Assembly (NCBI RefSeq): GCF_032362555.1
Contig: NC_083516.1
Span: 2,319,001-2,383,000 of the forward strand
Origin: Amyelois transitella
Taxonomy: Eukaryota; Arthropoda; Insecta; Lepidoptera; Pyralidae
Direction: 5' to 3'
DNA: 64,000 nt
Shown in pieces: positions 45,192 through 57,800 of this stretch. The notes below the pieces were generated by a model. It did not search any database. It had not been told where the DNA came from and was given only the letters and a program-made list of their open reading frames with translations. The translations under genes and the position numbers were made by a program. Each line of letters begins with the position of its first letter. Within the stretch, counting starts at the first letter, position 1.

Positions 45192-47143
45192 ATGCCGTGC
45201 AGTGAAGATGACGATTCCCAAACTGGGTTCTCTGAACCGACCCAGGGGATGTCGAAGGCTGAGCTGAGGAAGGTCAGTGTTGGAAACTGTGCCGTGGTGC
45301 AATTCGATTTGCGGAAACATTGTGAAATATAATGGAATGCAAAAGTATTAAATTTTTGGCAAATTTATATTTTTGGGAAAATATTGTACCTACCTGCCTA
45401 CTTACGACTGTGAAGTGTTTTAGTATAGAAATGAGATTTTTTATATTTTTCCAAAAAGTATCTAACGTGTTATTGTAGTAGTATCTATATCTACGCAATT
45501 CGTGCCCAAAATGGTTTAAAAAGTTTTTAATGTTAAATGACTAGGTACATTTTAATGAAATCGAAGTATATAAAATCTGAAATGAAATTATTAATATCCA
45601 TAAACCGGTTGTATAAAAGTGATGTGAAATTACCTATTTTCACTTACCAAATTACGTTTCCACAGACGAACAAACCAATAATGGAGAAGAAGCGGCGCGC
45701 GCGCATCAATCATTGCCTGAACGAGCTTAAAGAGCTCCTGTTGGATAAAACCGATAAAGACGTGAGTGATTTGATTAACGTGATTGTTATGATTGATTTG
45801 TTTGCATCGGAGATGGACCACACACGCTAGAAGTTCTAACAAGAGTCTTATTAGAATTATTTTATGTGATTTAATACTTTAAAATATTAAAGCGTTTACT
45901 TAAAACTATTAATCACAGTTTATTAATTATTTATACAGAATTTCCAAGCTACTCGTATTTACAGAGTTGTCAGTGAAAAGAGAAGTAGCTTGAAATTATA
46001 AATAAAAAATATAAAAGAGTTGCTTTATATTTACCCCACTTAAACTATGTGCGTCTTATTGAAGAGGAAACCTAACTCAATATTTTCCCATCATTTCAGC
46101 CGGCCCGCCACTCCAAGCTGGAGAAGGCTGACATCCTCGAGTTGACCGTGAAGCACCTTCAGAAGCTGCAGCGTCAGCAGCTGGCAGCCGCCATCGCTGC
46201 CGACCCCGCCGTCCTCCACCGCTTCAAGGCCGGCTTCGGAGACTGCGCAGTAGAAGTCCGACGCTACCTATCCCGCCTCGCCAGCGTCCCCACAGGCCTC
46301 CGCCACAGGTTAGGCAACCATCTCAACTCCTGCATCGATGGAATCCAAAGATTACATCCCGTCCCTGACTACCCACCTTTAGTACCAGACCCGCTCAGAA
46401 TGGACGATAGACCGAGCGCGTTCCATTTCGTGAGAAACCTTAAACCAACTAGTCCGCCATTAAGTCCTCTATCTTGCGACTCCGCGTGCGATTCTTCAAC
46501 GGAACTAGAGACCCCACCGCGACCCGTCCAGAAATTTCCCTTCCCCACTCCCCCGAGCAGATCAGCCTCAGATCAGGACTCCAGCCCCGAAACTCAGAAA
46601 CCCACGGTCTCATCCACGACGATATCCCCAGAAACGTTAAAGCAAGAGGCGTTACGGAACAAGAAATACATGGAGCCGCTATCAATCATAATAGACGTAG
46701 AAAATTACAAAATCGGTATAGACGCGTCGCCGAAACGAGCTGTCGACTATTCCATGAGGCATAAACTAAAAAGACCTATGGTTGAAATTTCTGGGCCAGC
46801 ACCAAAGGTTATAAGAATAGAAGCCGAAAAGACCGCAACGATTCCAGAGAAGGTTTACGAAAGGAGATCTCCTGAGAAAGTTTCGGCTTTCAGAAGAGTA
46901 CCTGAAAAGAAGTTAACGATACCGGAAAGCATACCGGCCGTTTTGGAGAGACCTAGTTATGACAGGCTAGTGAAAAGTGAGATTCCAAGGACTGTTATAA
47001 GTCACACTGCGATGTCGCTAGCTCTGCCTTCAAGTGTCAAAGATCAAGTGAAGGTTGAAGTTAAAGAAGAGGTTGATACACGCTCAAAGTCCCCAGAGCA
47101 AGGCACGTCCAGCTCTAGCACAGAGATGTGGAGACCTTGGTGA
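45192..47143 (+). CDS. Hairy/Deadpan-type bHLH-Orange repressor
   Basis: Three exons (45192-45272, 45666-45761, 46100-47143), all phase 0, 406 aa. Basic region at 28-41 'TNKPIMEKKRRARI' with the Pro typical of HES proteins (KPxMEKKRR), then the helix-loop-helix split by intron 2 ('NHCLNELKELLLD' / 'PARHSKLEKADILEL'). Orange domain about 101-143 ('FKAGFGDCAVEVRRYLSRL'). The C-terminus is exactly WRPW, the Groucho-binding tetrapeptide. 'NHCLNELK' and 'RQQLAAAIAADP' favour the Deadpan/Side branch over Hairy. Nuclear repressor binding class C/E-box DNA, commonly a Notch target; the upstream DNA has several Su(H)-type sites. The 250 residues between Orange and WRPW are Pro/Ser-rich with no recognised domain. 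Family is sure, orthologue is not. Confidence 0.93.
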
Positions 47144-47336
47144 TGTGGTGGAGAATATTTTGTTTGTTTATATACCTGATAGTGAAGAGCTTTAAGTATT
47201 TACCAGTATGGTATACCCACGTTTATATTGTTAAGATATTAAAATTATTTTAAATTTTTTGTGTGGTTTTTTTATAATGACAATATTGCATAGGTTTAAT
47301 ACTAAAGTAAGTCTTTCGACATTCCTTCACATTACA

Positions 47337-47462
47337 TACCTACATAGAATTACGCCTTTTCCCGGAGGGGTAAGCGGACAGACTACATCTTTCCACTTGC
47401 CACGATCTCTGCATACTTCTTTCGCTTCATCCACATTCATAACTCTGTTCATGCAAGCTTAC
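47337..47462 (-). mobile_element. RTE-clade LINE 3' tail fragment
   Basis: Minus strand encodes the last residues of the RTE family ('[14 protein letters not shown]') and ends 'CCCCTCCGGGAAAAGGCG' with a short tail; TTACATA occurs at both edges and may be a target duplication. Confidence 0.75.
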
Positions 47463-48037
47463 ATATCCTTTTATAAATACAGATTTATAGATCGCGTCGC
47501 AAATTGAATAGTAGTTTTTGCAAAAATAACATTTATTGGCCAGCACGTCACATAACTAAAATAAAAATGGCAACACAGATTACAAAGTTTACTTTAAGGT
47601 GACATTATGATGAAGAACATGAGAATCTTAATTTTTATTTTTTCCAAAAAAAAAAATTATTTACACTGCAAAACAATTGATAATTAAAATAGTACGTATA
47701 TTTTTTTTAAAAAAGGTTAGTAGTTCAGTTTCAATAAAGTGAACTCTCCATCCTTATCATAAGTCAACTAACAGTAAAAACTAAATAAAAATCTTTGGTC
47801 CATTAACAAACAATTATTCTATATTGCATAACCTAAAATAAATAGTTGGATCACATAATTTTATTGGACGGACTACAAATAGGTATTATAATAAAATAAA
47901 TAATAATTTTAATTAATTCTAAAGGCGGGCGATAGATGGCCCCGTACGGTCTCATTACATATTTAAAAATAATAAAAATACATTTAATATTTTTCTTTCA
48001 AAGATTAGTCTAATTTATTCTAACATATATAATTGTT

Positions 48038-48240
48038 GCCGTGTGGTTCCCTGCACCAATAGAAAAATAATAGGACCACTCCATCTCTTTCCCATGGAAG
48101 TCGTAAAAAGCGACTAAAGGATAGGCTTATAAACTTGGGATTCTTGTTTCAGGCGATGGGCTAACAACGTGTCACTATTTGAATCTCAATTCTACCATTT
48201 AGCCTAACAGCTGAACGTGGCCTATCAGTCCTTTCAAACT
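48038..48240 (+). mobile_element. SINE-like repeat, 3' end missing
   Basis: 'GCCGTGTGGTTCCCTGCACC' at 48040 through 'CTGAACGTGGCCTATCAGTC' near 48230. An inverted tail piece ('CCCCCGCGGGGTAGACAGAG') is at 48410-48450. Confidence 0.85.
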
Positions 48241-48499
48241 ATATTAGTATTTATGAGATACTCATGAGTTTTGCTACGCTTAAACAATTCATTGTTGTAG
48301 ATTTTAATACTGAATGTAGTACATATGTATGGAAAAATAAAAGTAAGCCACTTTTTCATTGTCCACTGTTGGCCAATGACTGAGTGACAAGTAATCTCAC
48401 ATAACATATAATTACGTCTATATCCCCCGCGGGGTAGACAGAGCAAACAATAAAAATAATAGTAATCTCAAATTTCAGAGAAATGTTGAGCCCCAACAA

Positions 48500-48656
48500 A
48501 TAAATCACTTCAGTCCCTCTATTTTCTCTGTCCGTATGTATGCGCTAACCTCGAAAAGTTGTGGACGAATTTGGGTCCTGTTTGAAATAGTGGAAAGGGG
48601 GTTTTCTGAGGAAGGTTTATAAATGCTACCCGCGCGAAGCCGGGGCGAGTCGCTAG
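48500..48656 (+). mobile_element. Helitron-type 3' end fragment
   Basis: Ends 'CGCGCGAAGCCGGGGCGAGT' then CGCTAG, the same terminus as at 1672-1850. The 5' part is decayed. Confidence 0.55.
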
Positions 48657-48896
48657 AATAAATATATTTTATTAAACAGACATCATCCACACGGCACTTT
48701 GTCCTTCCTGGAGTGGAGCCCTAGGTCCGCATATGACCACAAATTAAAAGTTATCAAGTAATTACTTCGACTTTCGAGTCCCGTCTCACGTCCTCGACTC
48801 AGCTAACAGATATTTCTAAATCCAAATCAGGATAACGCATCTAACAAAACAATGAAAACGCGGGCGCTTACAATAGGTATTCCTCAATCGTTTAGT

Positions 48897-51800
48897 TCAC
48901 TTTTGCTTGAGAAAGTCCTTCCTCTGCTGCTGTAGTTTCTGCTCCAACAATGTTATCTTCTCCTGGTACTTCCCCGCCTCCCTGGTGAGCGCCTGTATGG
49001 CGGAATCTTTGCGCGCCACCGCCACTTTCACTCTGTGGAATAAGAAAATAAAAATTTTGGAATTCTTCTTTTAGGCGATGGGCTAGCAACCTGTCACTAT
49101 TTAAATCTCAATTCTATCATTAAGCCAAACAGCTGAACTTGGCCTATCAGTCTTTTCAAGAATGTTGGCTCTATCCCGCAAGAGATATAGACGTGATTAT
49201 GTATGTAATTTTGTGCAAATATAAATATATCAAGCGACATTTTCGACGTATTGGCAAAAAAAAAACCGCCAAAGAAACAAAATTTGTTCCTTGATTAAGT
49301 CTGAAATTTAACGATTTTGTTGCACACTGTGTTTAACGAAGTTGAAGTAACACAGTAGTGCCTTGTTACAGGCAACTTTTGATTGCATGAAAGGAGACTC
49401 CAAAATTTAGTTATAAGATCATTATTGTGCCGTGTGGTTCCCGGCACCAAAAGAAAAAAGATTAGGATCAATCCGTCTTTGTGTGTTCACACTTAAATCC
49501 ATGTAACGAAAAGATAAGACACCGTTTCTCGCGGGCGGAACCACGGGTTTAAGCTAGTGATAGAGTAAAAAATCATACTTTGCATAGAGCTGGTGCATTT
49601 GTTCCTCGTGCGTCTTCTTCATGTCTTCAATCTCTTTCTTCAGTGCGTCCACGCGGTGGCTCCACGCTTGCTCTACGCTCGCTCGCATCTCTGACATTTG
49701 AGCTTCTAATTGGTTGTTTTTCTACAAAATTATGTAAAGGTTTAGAATTTCAAATAATTATAATTCGTCGAGAAAGAGCTGGTAACCACGTAAATTTTAT
49801 GTCTGTCTCTTTAACTCAATAAAGTAAACTATAAATCGCAACTAATATTAGATATAAATGCGAAAGTAAGTTTGTTTAAGTTTTTTTTCACGAGTTATCT
49901 ACTGAACCTAATCTTCTTGAAATTTTGCGTATATAGAAGAGTCTGGAGAAGGACATAGGGTACTTTTCATCCCGGTAAAAACTATAATATAGTTACCGTA
50001 GAATTTACGGAAACCCTCTATTTTTGTAGGCAGCGCAAGCGCAACATTGGCGCTAGTAGGTTGCGCTAAATTCTAGCGGGCGGCGCTTCGGTTAAAAAAT
50101 TGTTAAAAATAAAGTTTTATATAATATATTAAAACTAAGCTAACCTCTATTAGCAGTTTATTGCGGGTCTCCAACTGGCTTATGGTAACTTCAAGTTCGG
50201 CGCCTGAAACAGATATAAAATATTGTGATACTATTAAAGAGTGTTATGTATAATGACCCTCATATTATGCTTTTCTCACCCATTAAGCGTCCAAACTCTC
50301 AAGGAATACTATCAGAGCCTTTTAGTCGCCATGAACGACTTCAATTGTTGGATATATACATCTTTCCACAATCCTTGCATACTTCTTCAATTCAAATTGT
50401 ACAAAAAGCATACGGATCCATTATATTGACACTTACACCTGTCTTCCGTAAGCCGCACCCGCGCCTGCGCATCCTGGTAGCGGCGCAGCGTGGCCTGCTC
50501 CGTCTCCGCCAACTCTTTCAATTCCGCTTCATATTGTTCTTTGTTCCTCCTACAAAAAAGAACATCCATAAAACTAAATGTATTATAAATACGAAAATGA
50601 GTTTGTTTGTTTGTTATCTTTTAACAGCTAACCTACTGAACGAAGGATTTCCCGATTCTCCCGCCGGAACGGGATATGTCAATATTTGCAGACGGAGTCA
50701 CGGACGTCCTGTAGTCTAATAAAGCAGATATAATTTAAAACATTTGCGTTACCGAGAGTTTCAAAGCGAACGCATAGCCGAAACTATACTGGGCGTAGAA
50801 AGATTTATAAATATAATAATTTCTAAAAATTTATATGGAAATGCCAAAAACAAAAGATATTTTACTCATTAGATGCGCAGCACGAGAAAAAGCGAGAAAC
50901 ACGAGAAATCCAATGGACTAAAAAAGAAAATCAGTAGAAGTTTCTGCACCAATTTAATTGCACTGGTATTACTATGATCTTATGCTAAAAAAGAGAAAGT
51001 TCTTTGGTGTCAGAAGAAACATTCCACCTTCTTGCCTAACTTTCGCTTCAAATCAACATTTATCAAGCAACATATTCAAAAACTTGCTTTGTTTTTCATA
51101 ATAGTAGAAAATGAATGGTATTTACTCCATATAGGCTTCCCATGGGTGGTGCAAAAGGTTCGTAAAATAATCTTGTGTAGCTTTTAATACGATCCAATAC
51201 GGGTCAGGTACCCCTGCAAAAGTTGGCGAGGTCAGACGCGAGTCGCTTCGTGTAGAAATTTGACTCACTCAATCCAGGATCACTGTCAAAACCCCGGGCA
51301 CCTCTCCAGAGAGGTCATGACGTAACCAGGAGTCACAACTAAGGAAAAAACAGACTAAACAACATTAATACTAACAACTTACCTTATCGCTTCCTGTAAC
51401 TCCTTCCTTCCAGCTTGAGCTTCGGCCTCCATACTCTCTATAGCTAACTCTATCTCCCTATCTCTCTCCATCTTGTGTTGCGCAGCTATCTCCGCCACTT
51501 TCCGTTTCAGCGCCATCTGTTGTTCAATTTCGAAATCTTTCTTGTACTGCTCGAACTTTTCTTCAAGTTCTTTTGTTTTTTCTTGCAATTGCTCCTGTGA
51601 AAGTTTTAAATTTTGTTAATTTTTATGTTTATGTTTCGTAATACAACAGGTTAAAATGTGATGATAAACGTTAAATTAATATTATTTTACCCATAAAAAA
51701 AAAACAAAGACGTCCGCTTTGACAGCTGTCGAATGAATAACTGAACCTTTCCTTTTTTATTTCAAATACTATTTTTGTAAAGACAATGTTAATATATACG

Positions 51801-54800
51801 TAGAAAATGTAATGTAGTATATGCATGCAGGCTTACTTCTATTTTCTTCTTCTCTTCCGCGATGTGTTTCTCCAACTCCAACTTTTTTTCTTCTAATATC
51901 TTTTCTTGTGTTTCTCGCCATTTCTCTGTCAATTATATTACATTATCAGGGACTAGGCCGCCCGCGAGTTCCTACGCGTGGAAACCTTATCATCACGTAA
52001 CAACTAATTTTCAATTAGGAATAAATGCCGCAATCGGGATAAAAAGTATTCTCTATCTACATTAGAATTATATGTACTAACTACATATAGAAAAACTTTG
52101 TTCGCATAAGAATTACATAAAATAATTTGCTTACTAAGAAAACTGACTAAATTACAAAAATATTTCGACGAGCATGTATTATACATTAAAAAAACACAGC
52201 TACGGGCCTTGACACCATCACATAATCAAAGGTAAGTACAATTATAAAAATTAAGTGAGTAGACAGTGTGTTGCCATACGCATTATAGATCAACTCAATA
52301 TTTTAATTTTTTTTAATAAGCCGCAATATGTCGAATTTTGTTCTATTTTTGGTCAAGCTATAAAGTGTCTGCCTGTATGTATGTCCGAGCGCTCACCGAT
52401 CTCGTCCCTGCTCGCTCGCTCGCGCTCGCCGAGCGCGGCGGCCGCTCGCTCGTTCTCCGCCCGCAGTTCCGCCACGAGCCGCGTGCGTTGCTCCTGGTAT
52501 GTCAGCTCTAGCTCCAGGATCTGCTTCTCTAGTCTGGAACAGGTGAAATAAATAAGGTTTATTGGGTATTATGTTATGTTACAGTTTAAAAAGGCAGTCT
52601 GTTACTGTTCCCATTACAATAATGCTACAAATTGACCTGGAAGACACATCTTTAATCAAACCTAACAGTTGCCTTTACCTTATCAAGGCAGCATCTTTCT
52701 CAGCCTCTTTAATCCTTCTCCTTCTCCAGCTTCGCAGCATGCTTTGCCTGCGTCCGTCCAGAAGGTTCTGCGTGGTACATCTTAAGGTCGGAGATCTCTT
52801 TCTGCTGATATTGTTACAACTACAGAGACAAATAAATGACCTGGAAGACACTTTACCCACATACCTCAAACTAAGAAACCGCTAATTGGCGCTTTCTCAC
52901 CAGAACATCCTCTTACTTAGCCTTCAGAGTCGTTCTACCCTCCTATTTTGGGAGCGCGCTATCAAATAATCATGACTTGAAAGACAATTTCCTTATAAAC
53001 TCACCTGGAAGCAGCTAACTGCCTCTCCTTGACCAGGGCAGCTTCCTTCTCAGCCTCCAAAGTCCTCCTCAGCTCCTCCAGCTCCGCAGCATGCTTGGCC
53101 TGCGTCCGACCGGAGTGCTCCGCGTGGTACATCTTCAGGTCGGAGATCTCTTTCTGCTGACGTTCCGCCATCTCGCGCAGTTCGCCTTCGAGGCCTTTCA
53201 CTGTTAGTTCCTGTCAAATTTAAGAGTTTAAAGATCTGTTTTTAAATGGGATTTTTAAGAGAAAGACTATTCCATTTAATTAAATCTGTGCAAATTGTTC
53301 TACAAAGAAAATACTGTAGATGCAGTAAAATAAATAAGTCCTGCCTGCCACTTTGGCAAATCTTTTCACTGCATTTATATGCCATGAAAACATTTGGTAT
53401 ATCAGTTTTCTCTATATATCGACAGGCCATTATTAAGGGGATTAAAAAAAATACCTTAATTTTCTCCGCTTTCTGTCGTACCCATCGCTGCCTTGCAACC
53501 TGGAATATGACGAATTAAGTGAAATGGTGGCGAAGTGCATTTGAATTGAACAGTGTAGGAAATGGGCTAAATTTCAAAAAAGAAGAAATGTGCAAAATTA
53601 CTATATGTTTTAAAATTGCGATAGTTTTACATAGATTTTAAGTTCAGAAGGGAATCACTAAGACAATAAGAAAATGAAAGGTACCTTGACATTTTATATG
53701 CAAAGTAAAACTAACTTAGCATCCATTGGAATATGACAAATGCAAAAATCAAAGACATGATTTGATGGTCATGGAATAGATGAAGTGCGCTTCAAATTGA
53801 CCGAATATACGGTCTTTATTAGGCATATTTGTACAATTTCCTGAAATAAGACCTTTTACAATTTTAATTCACCTGCTGAGCGGCGGCCATCTTGTCGTGC
53901 TGATTCTTCAGCTCCAGTTTGTACCGATCTTCGAGCGCCTGCGCAGACCGCTTCCATCTGTCTTCTAAAGACCTTCTCTCGTCTACCAGCTGTTCAATGC
54001 GATGGTTAAGGGTCTTTTTGTCGTTGATAAGCTGAAATTGGAGATTTGTTGTTTTTATAAGAATCTGGACATAAGTTGTAACAAAATGGCAACATATTAC
54101 GTAGGTGCTAAAATGGCTAGCTATATAGGTATTTACCAAGATAAAGTGTGTTTGTTGGCACTATGCACAGGTTAACTATTGACAGAGCCTACAGTTACAG
54201 TCTCGCATAGACTGAAAGGCCACGTTCAGCTGAATGGCTTAATTATGGAAATGAGATTTAAATACTGACAGGTCAATCCCAAGTAATATCAGCCTATCCC
54301 TTTATCGCCTTTTACGATTCATGGGAAAGCGATACAAGTGGCCCTTACTAAAGTGCCCTGAACCACACAGCACTATCTAGACTATCTTTCTACAAATTCA
54401 ATAAAAGTTTACCTGGTCTATGAAATTCTGGTGTCGTTTTATAGTCTCCTCACACTCCTGCTTCACCTTAGCAATGTTCCGTAGCGATTGTTTCTCTAAG
54501 TTGCTCACTTTATTCACCATCTGAAATTATCAATGTAGCTTTTTATTTTACTAGACAAGGAGTAACGCTACAGCTTTGCCTACCACACCCGCAGATAATG
54601 AACCTTTTCAATGGTGCCCGAATTTTCATGATCAGTATTACTAAAGATTAATAAATCCTTTTCTGAGTCTTGAATTTTTTAATAATATATACAATATGTT
54701 TTTTTTTACTCTTAAGTACCATAACTTGTGAATGACCTGTTATTCATCCTTGCCTCAATTTTGTATGCTATCCTCTAAATTTCAGATTGGCTAGGAGATG

Positions 54801-57800
54801 GATGAGATTCCACTTAGGGATAAATCTGCCTTTGTAGTATACTACTGTTTTATATTTGTAAATGCTTGATTGAACAATAAAGCATTTACTTCTTAACTTT
54901 ACCTCTTTATTATTATTACATTAGTATAACGCATTTTATGGTAGCGATGAAAAAACAACGCGATTTAAAAATTATTTGCTATTGACTGATGGCGTAGCAT
55001 ACATCGATGTGATTGGTGGATGGCGTGTGACGTATAGAGATGTCACCACAAAACCGTGACTACATTAAAGCAAATAAAGAATTTATTTATATTCGCCTTT
55101 TTTTCTCTATTTACGACATTTCAAAATAAGTAAAAAAATAATTGTAGAATTGGCAGGTGGTAGACTCTGACCGTCGATGGTCAGGGTTCGAGAGTGGGGA
55201 ACCTCCTTACAATGCGGGCCGTGTCCAAAAGTACTGCTTTCTGTATCTGACCCTTGATCCAACAACCAAGCGAGAGCGGCTCTAGGTGACGGTCGATACT
55301 CTTCGCTATAAGTCCGTTCGTAATCACGACTATTATTGATTACTACCTAATAATTTAATAATTTATTACTTGCTCCTTGTGATTGGTCAGACTTTCTTGC
55401 AGCAGCGCGATGCAGCACGAGCGCTCCTCTAACTGCAAAGAGGCTGTCACCAATCTTTGCGCCAGTTCCGTTGCAGGCAGTTTCAAAAGGACCTCCAATC
55501 TGACAAAATTAAAGTCATACATGCATACATACTTATGATCATGTCTTCTTTGTCCCTTGCTATTCGTGGTAACAGTACAACAAAGACTAAAAGAAGTTCA
55601 GCGTATAGGTTAAAGATGGAATTGCGATTTAAATAGTGATACCCTATCACTACTAACTAACCAATCGCCTTAAATAAAAATCCTAAGTTTGCGTATCGAT
55701 ATGAAAACATAACTTTGTCTCTATCTTGTTATCCAAGCGCGGGCTGACATGAATATAAAAACTAAAAAGTTACATATTTTCTTTTAAAAACTCTAAAGAG
55801 GTATCTATAATTTGTTATACCTAGTTCTGCGTTGATATACCTAGAACGTACTCACCTTGGGACAGTCTGGGGAGTGGTACTTGTCACTACTGACAACGCG
55901 TCGTTGGCGCTTTGCTCGACCTTCTCGAGGAACTCAAATATTTCCCTGAAAATATTAACACCATTAACATTAACTCCACCAATCTAAACAAAGATATATG
56001 CTTCCCAAAAAATACCATCTTACATGAAATTATCTTTAGGAGCGGTCGTGTCTTCATCTTTTTTAGACTCTTCATGAGTTTTATCCACGGGAATGTCAAC
56101 CTTAGCAACTGCAGTCACTGGATTGTCTCCATAACTCTCTATTTCCTTCAACATCGAATAAATATCTAAAACTGTTGATTTACTATTTAACTCTTTAGTT
56201 TTAGGTGTTTCTATTTCAACTGGTGGACTAGGTTCAGCTTCGGGTCGTTTATCTTCTGATTTTTCGCCAAAAGGTTTTACATCATTAGTTTTTGGAGTCT
56301 CAGCTTTGGGTTCAGTATCACCAATTTCTAGATGTCTAGGTGATGGAGCAGATAATGACATCCAGGAATCGATATCTTTATCATGCTGGACACTCTCGAT
56401 CCTAGCACTTAAAGGGGTGCGCGCATTATACAAATGACGTTGAGTTTGATTTCTTATGTTTACAGGAATAGTAGACTTTTGACCTGCTTTTGTGTTTTTG
56501 TTATTCCATTCCTGTTTTGGAACGTTTTCGTTAAATTTTGTATTCAAATTACTATTTTTCTTGTCCATCTTTTTGTTATTCTTAGATAAATAATCTCCTT
56601 CTTTAACTTTGAGATAGTTTTGAATCAATTCTTTGGTAGATACTTTAGAAATATCCCTCTTATTTTTTTCTAGGCAATTGCTGACTTCATTATTTTTCAC
56701 ATGCATATCAGACATATCAGAATCTTCTGGTGATGAAGTCATATCTTTTTTATCATCATTAAGGGATTTTGAATTTATTTCAAACATTTTATCAATGTTC
56801 AATGGAGTGGGCGAAATAGCTTCAGTTTTTATGTCTTTCATAGTTAATTCATGTAAATTATTTATAGCCTCTATCTCTTTTTTATAATCTTCTATTACTT
56901 TAGAAGTATAGGCTTTTGTAGAACTATTTCTTAAATACGATGGATACTCTAAATTAATTTGTTCATCTGTTTTTATAGCATCTACTGCTTCACTTGTACT
57001 AGGGAGACTTTGTATATCACCCTTGACTGGGGAATTTTGTGGGGGTAAAGCAATATGACCTTCTTTCTTTAAGAAAAAGTCTTTGTAAAGCAATCGACTA
57101 TGATTCAATGGTTCAGTCCACGGAACCTTTCTGTCTAGAGGAAACGTTTTAGGATAGCCTTTCTCATTACTATTGGTGGATACACTGTCTAAACTTTTTG
57201 GCTGATCTTCCAATTTGTTATGTGATTTAGATCTTTTTAATAATGACGATGACGGGAGAGAAAAGTTTTTGTCATCATTAACCGCACTATCATGGTATCC
57301 AGAATCTTTAGAAGACGAATCAGTATGCATAACAGTACTTGACATTTTGGTTTTGAAACTTTCAAATGTGTTTGTATGAAAGTCGTCATAAAAAGTGCTG
57401 TAAGTTCTAGTATCACTTAAATACGCTTGAGGTTTACAATAATCTTCGTCTTTTGCGTCTTCAACGAAAGTGTTGCGTCCCGTATAATTTTCATCCATGT
57501 TATCATTAATAGTTTTATGATCGCCAAATGAATTTTCAGGGGAAAGACTAGGCATATGTTGTGACGGGACACTATCGAGATCTTGTGTTGACTCTTCTTC
57601 AACAAGAGATAGTTGTTGCTTAGTGAGGTTTAGTCTACGCGAGTAAGAATCTATAGCTTCTTCAACTTCCGTCTGTATGTTGTTAGCACCAAATGTGACA
57701 CATTCAGCTAAGGAATCTTCTGGACTCTTTCTATCAGAATCTAAAGACACGAAATAAGATTCATACATTTGACTTTTAAAAGGTGATACACTACGATCAA

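Larger units (their letters stand above)
47144..48896. other. Intergenic region between converging genes
   Basis: 3' flanks of the bHLH gene (+) and CEP131 (-), which converge here. No AATAAA was seen close behind the bHLH stop. On the minus strand an AATAAA (TTTATT on +, about 48666) could serve CEP131. The rest holds repeats listed separately and AT-rich DNA without exons. Confidence 0.5.

Noticed and set aside
52675-52869. Minus-strand ORF as an alternative CEP131 exon
   Set aside because: The ORF is in a different frame from the exon 9 similarity, which is itself broken.
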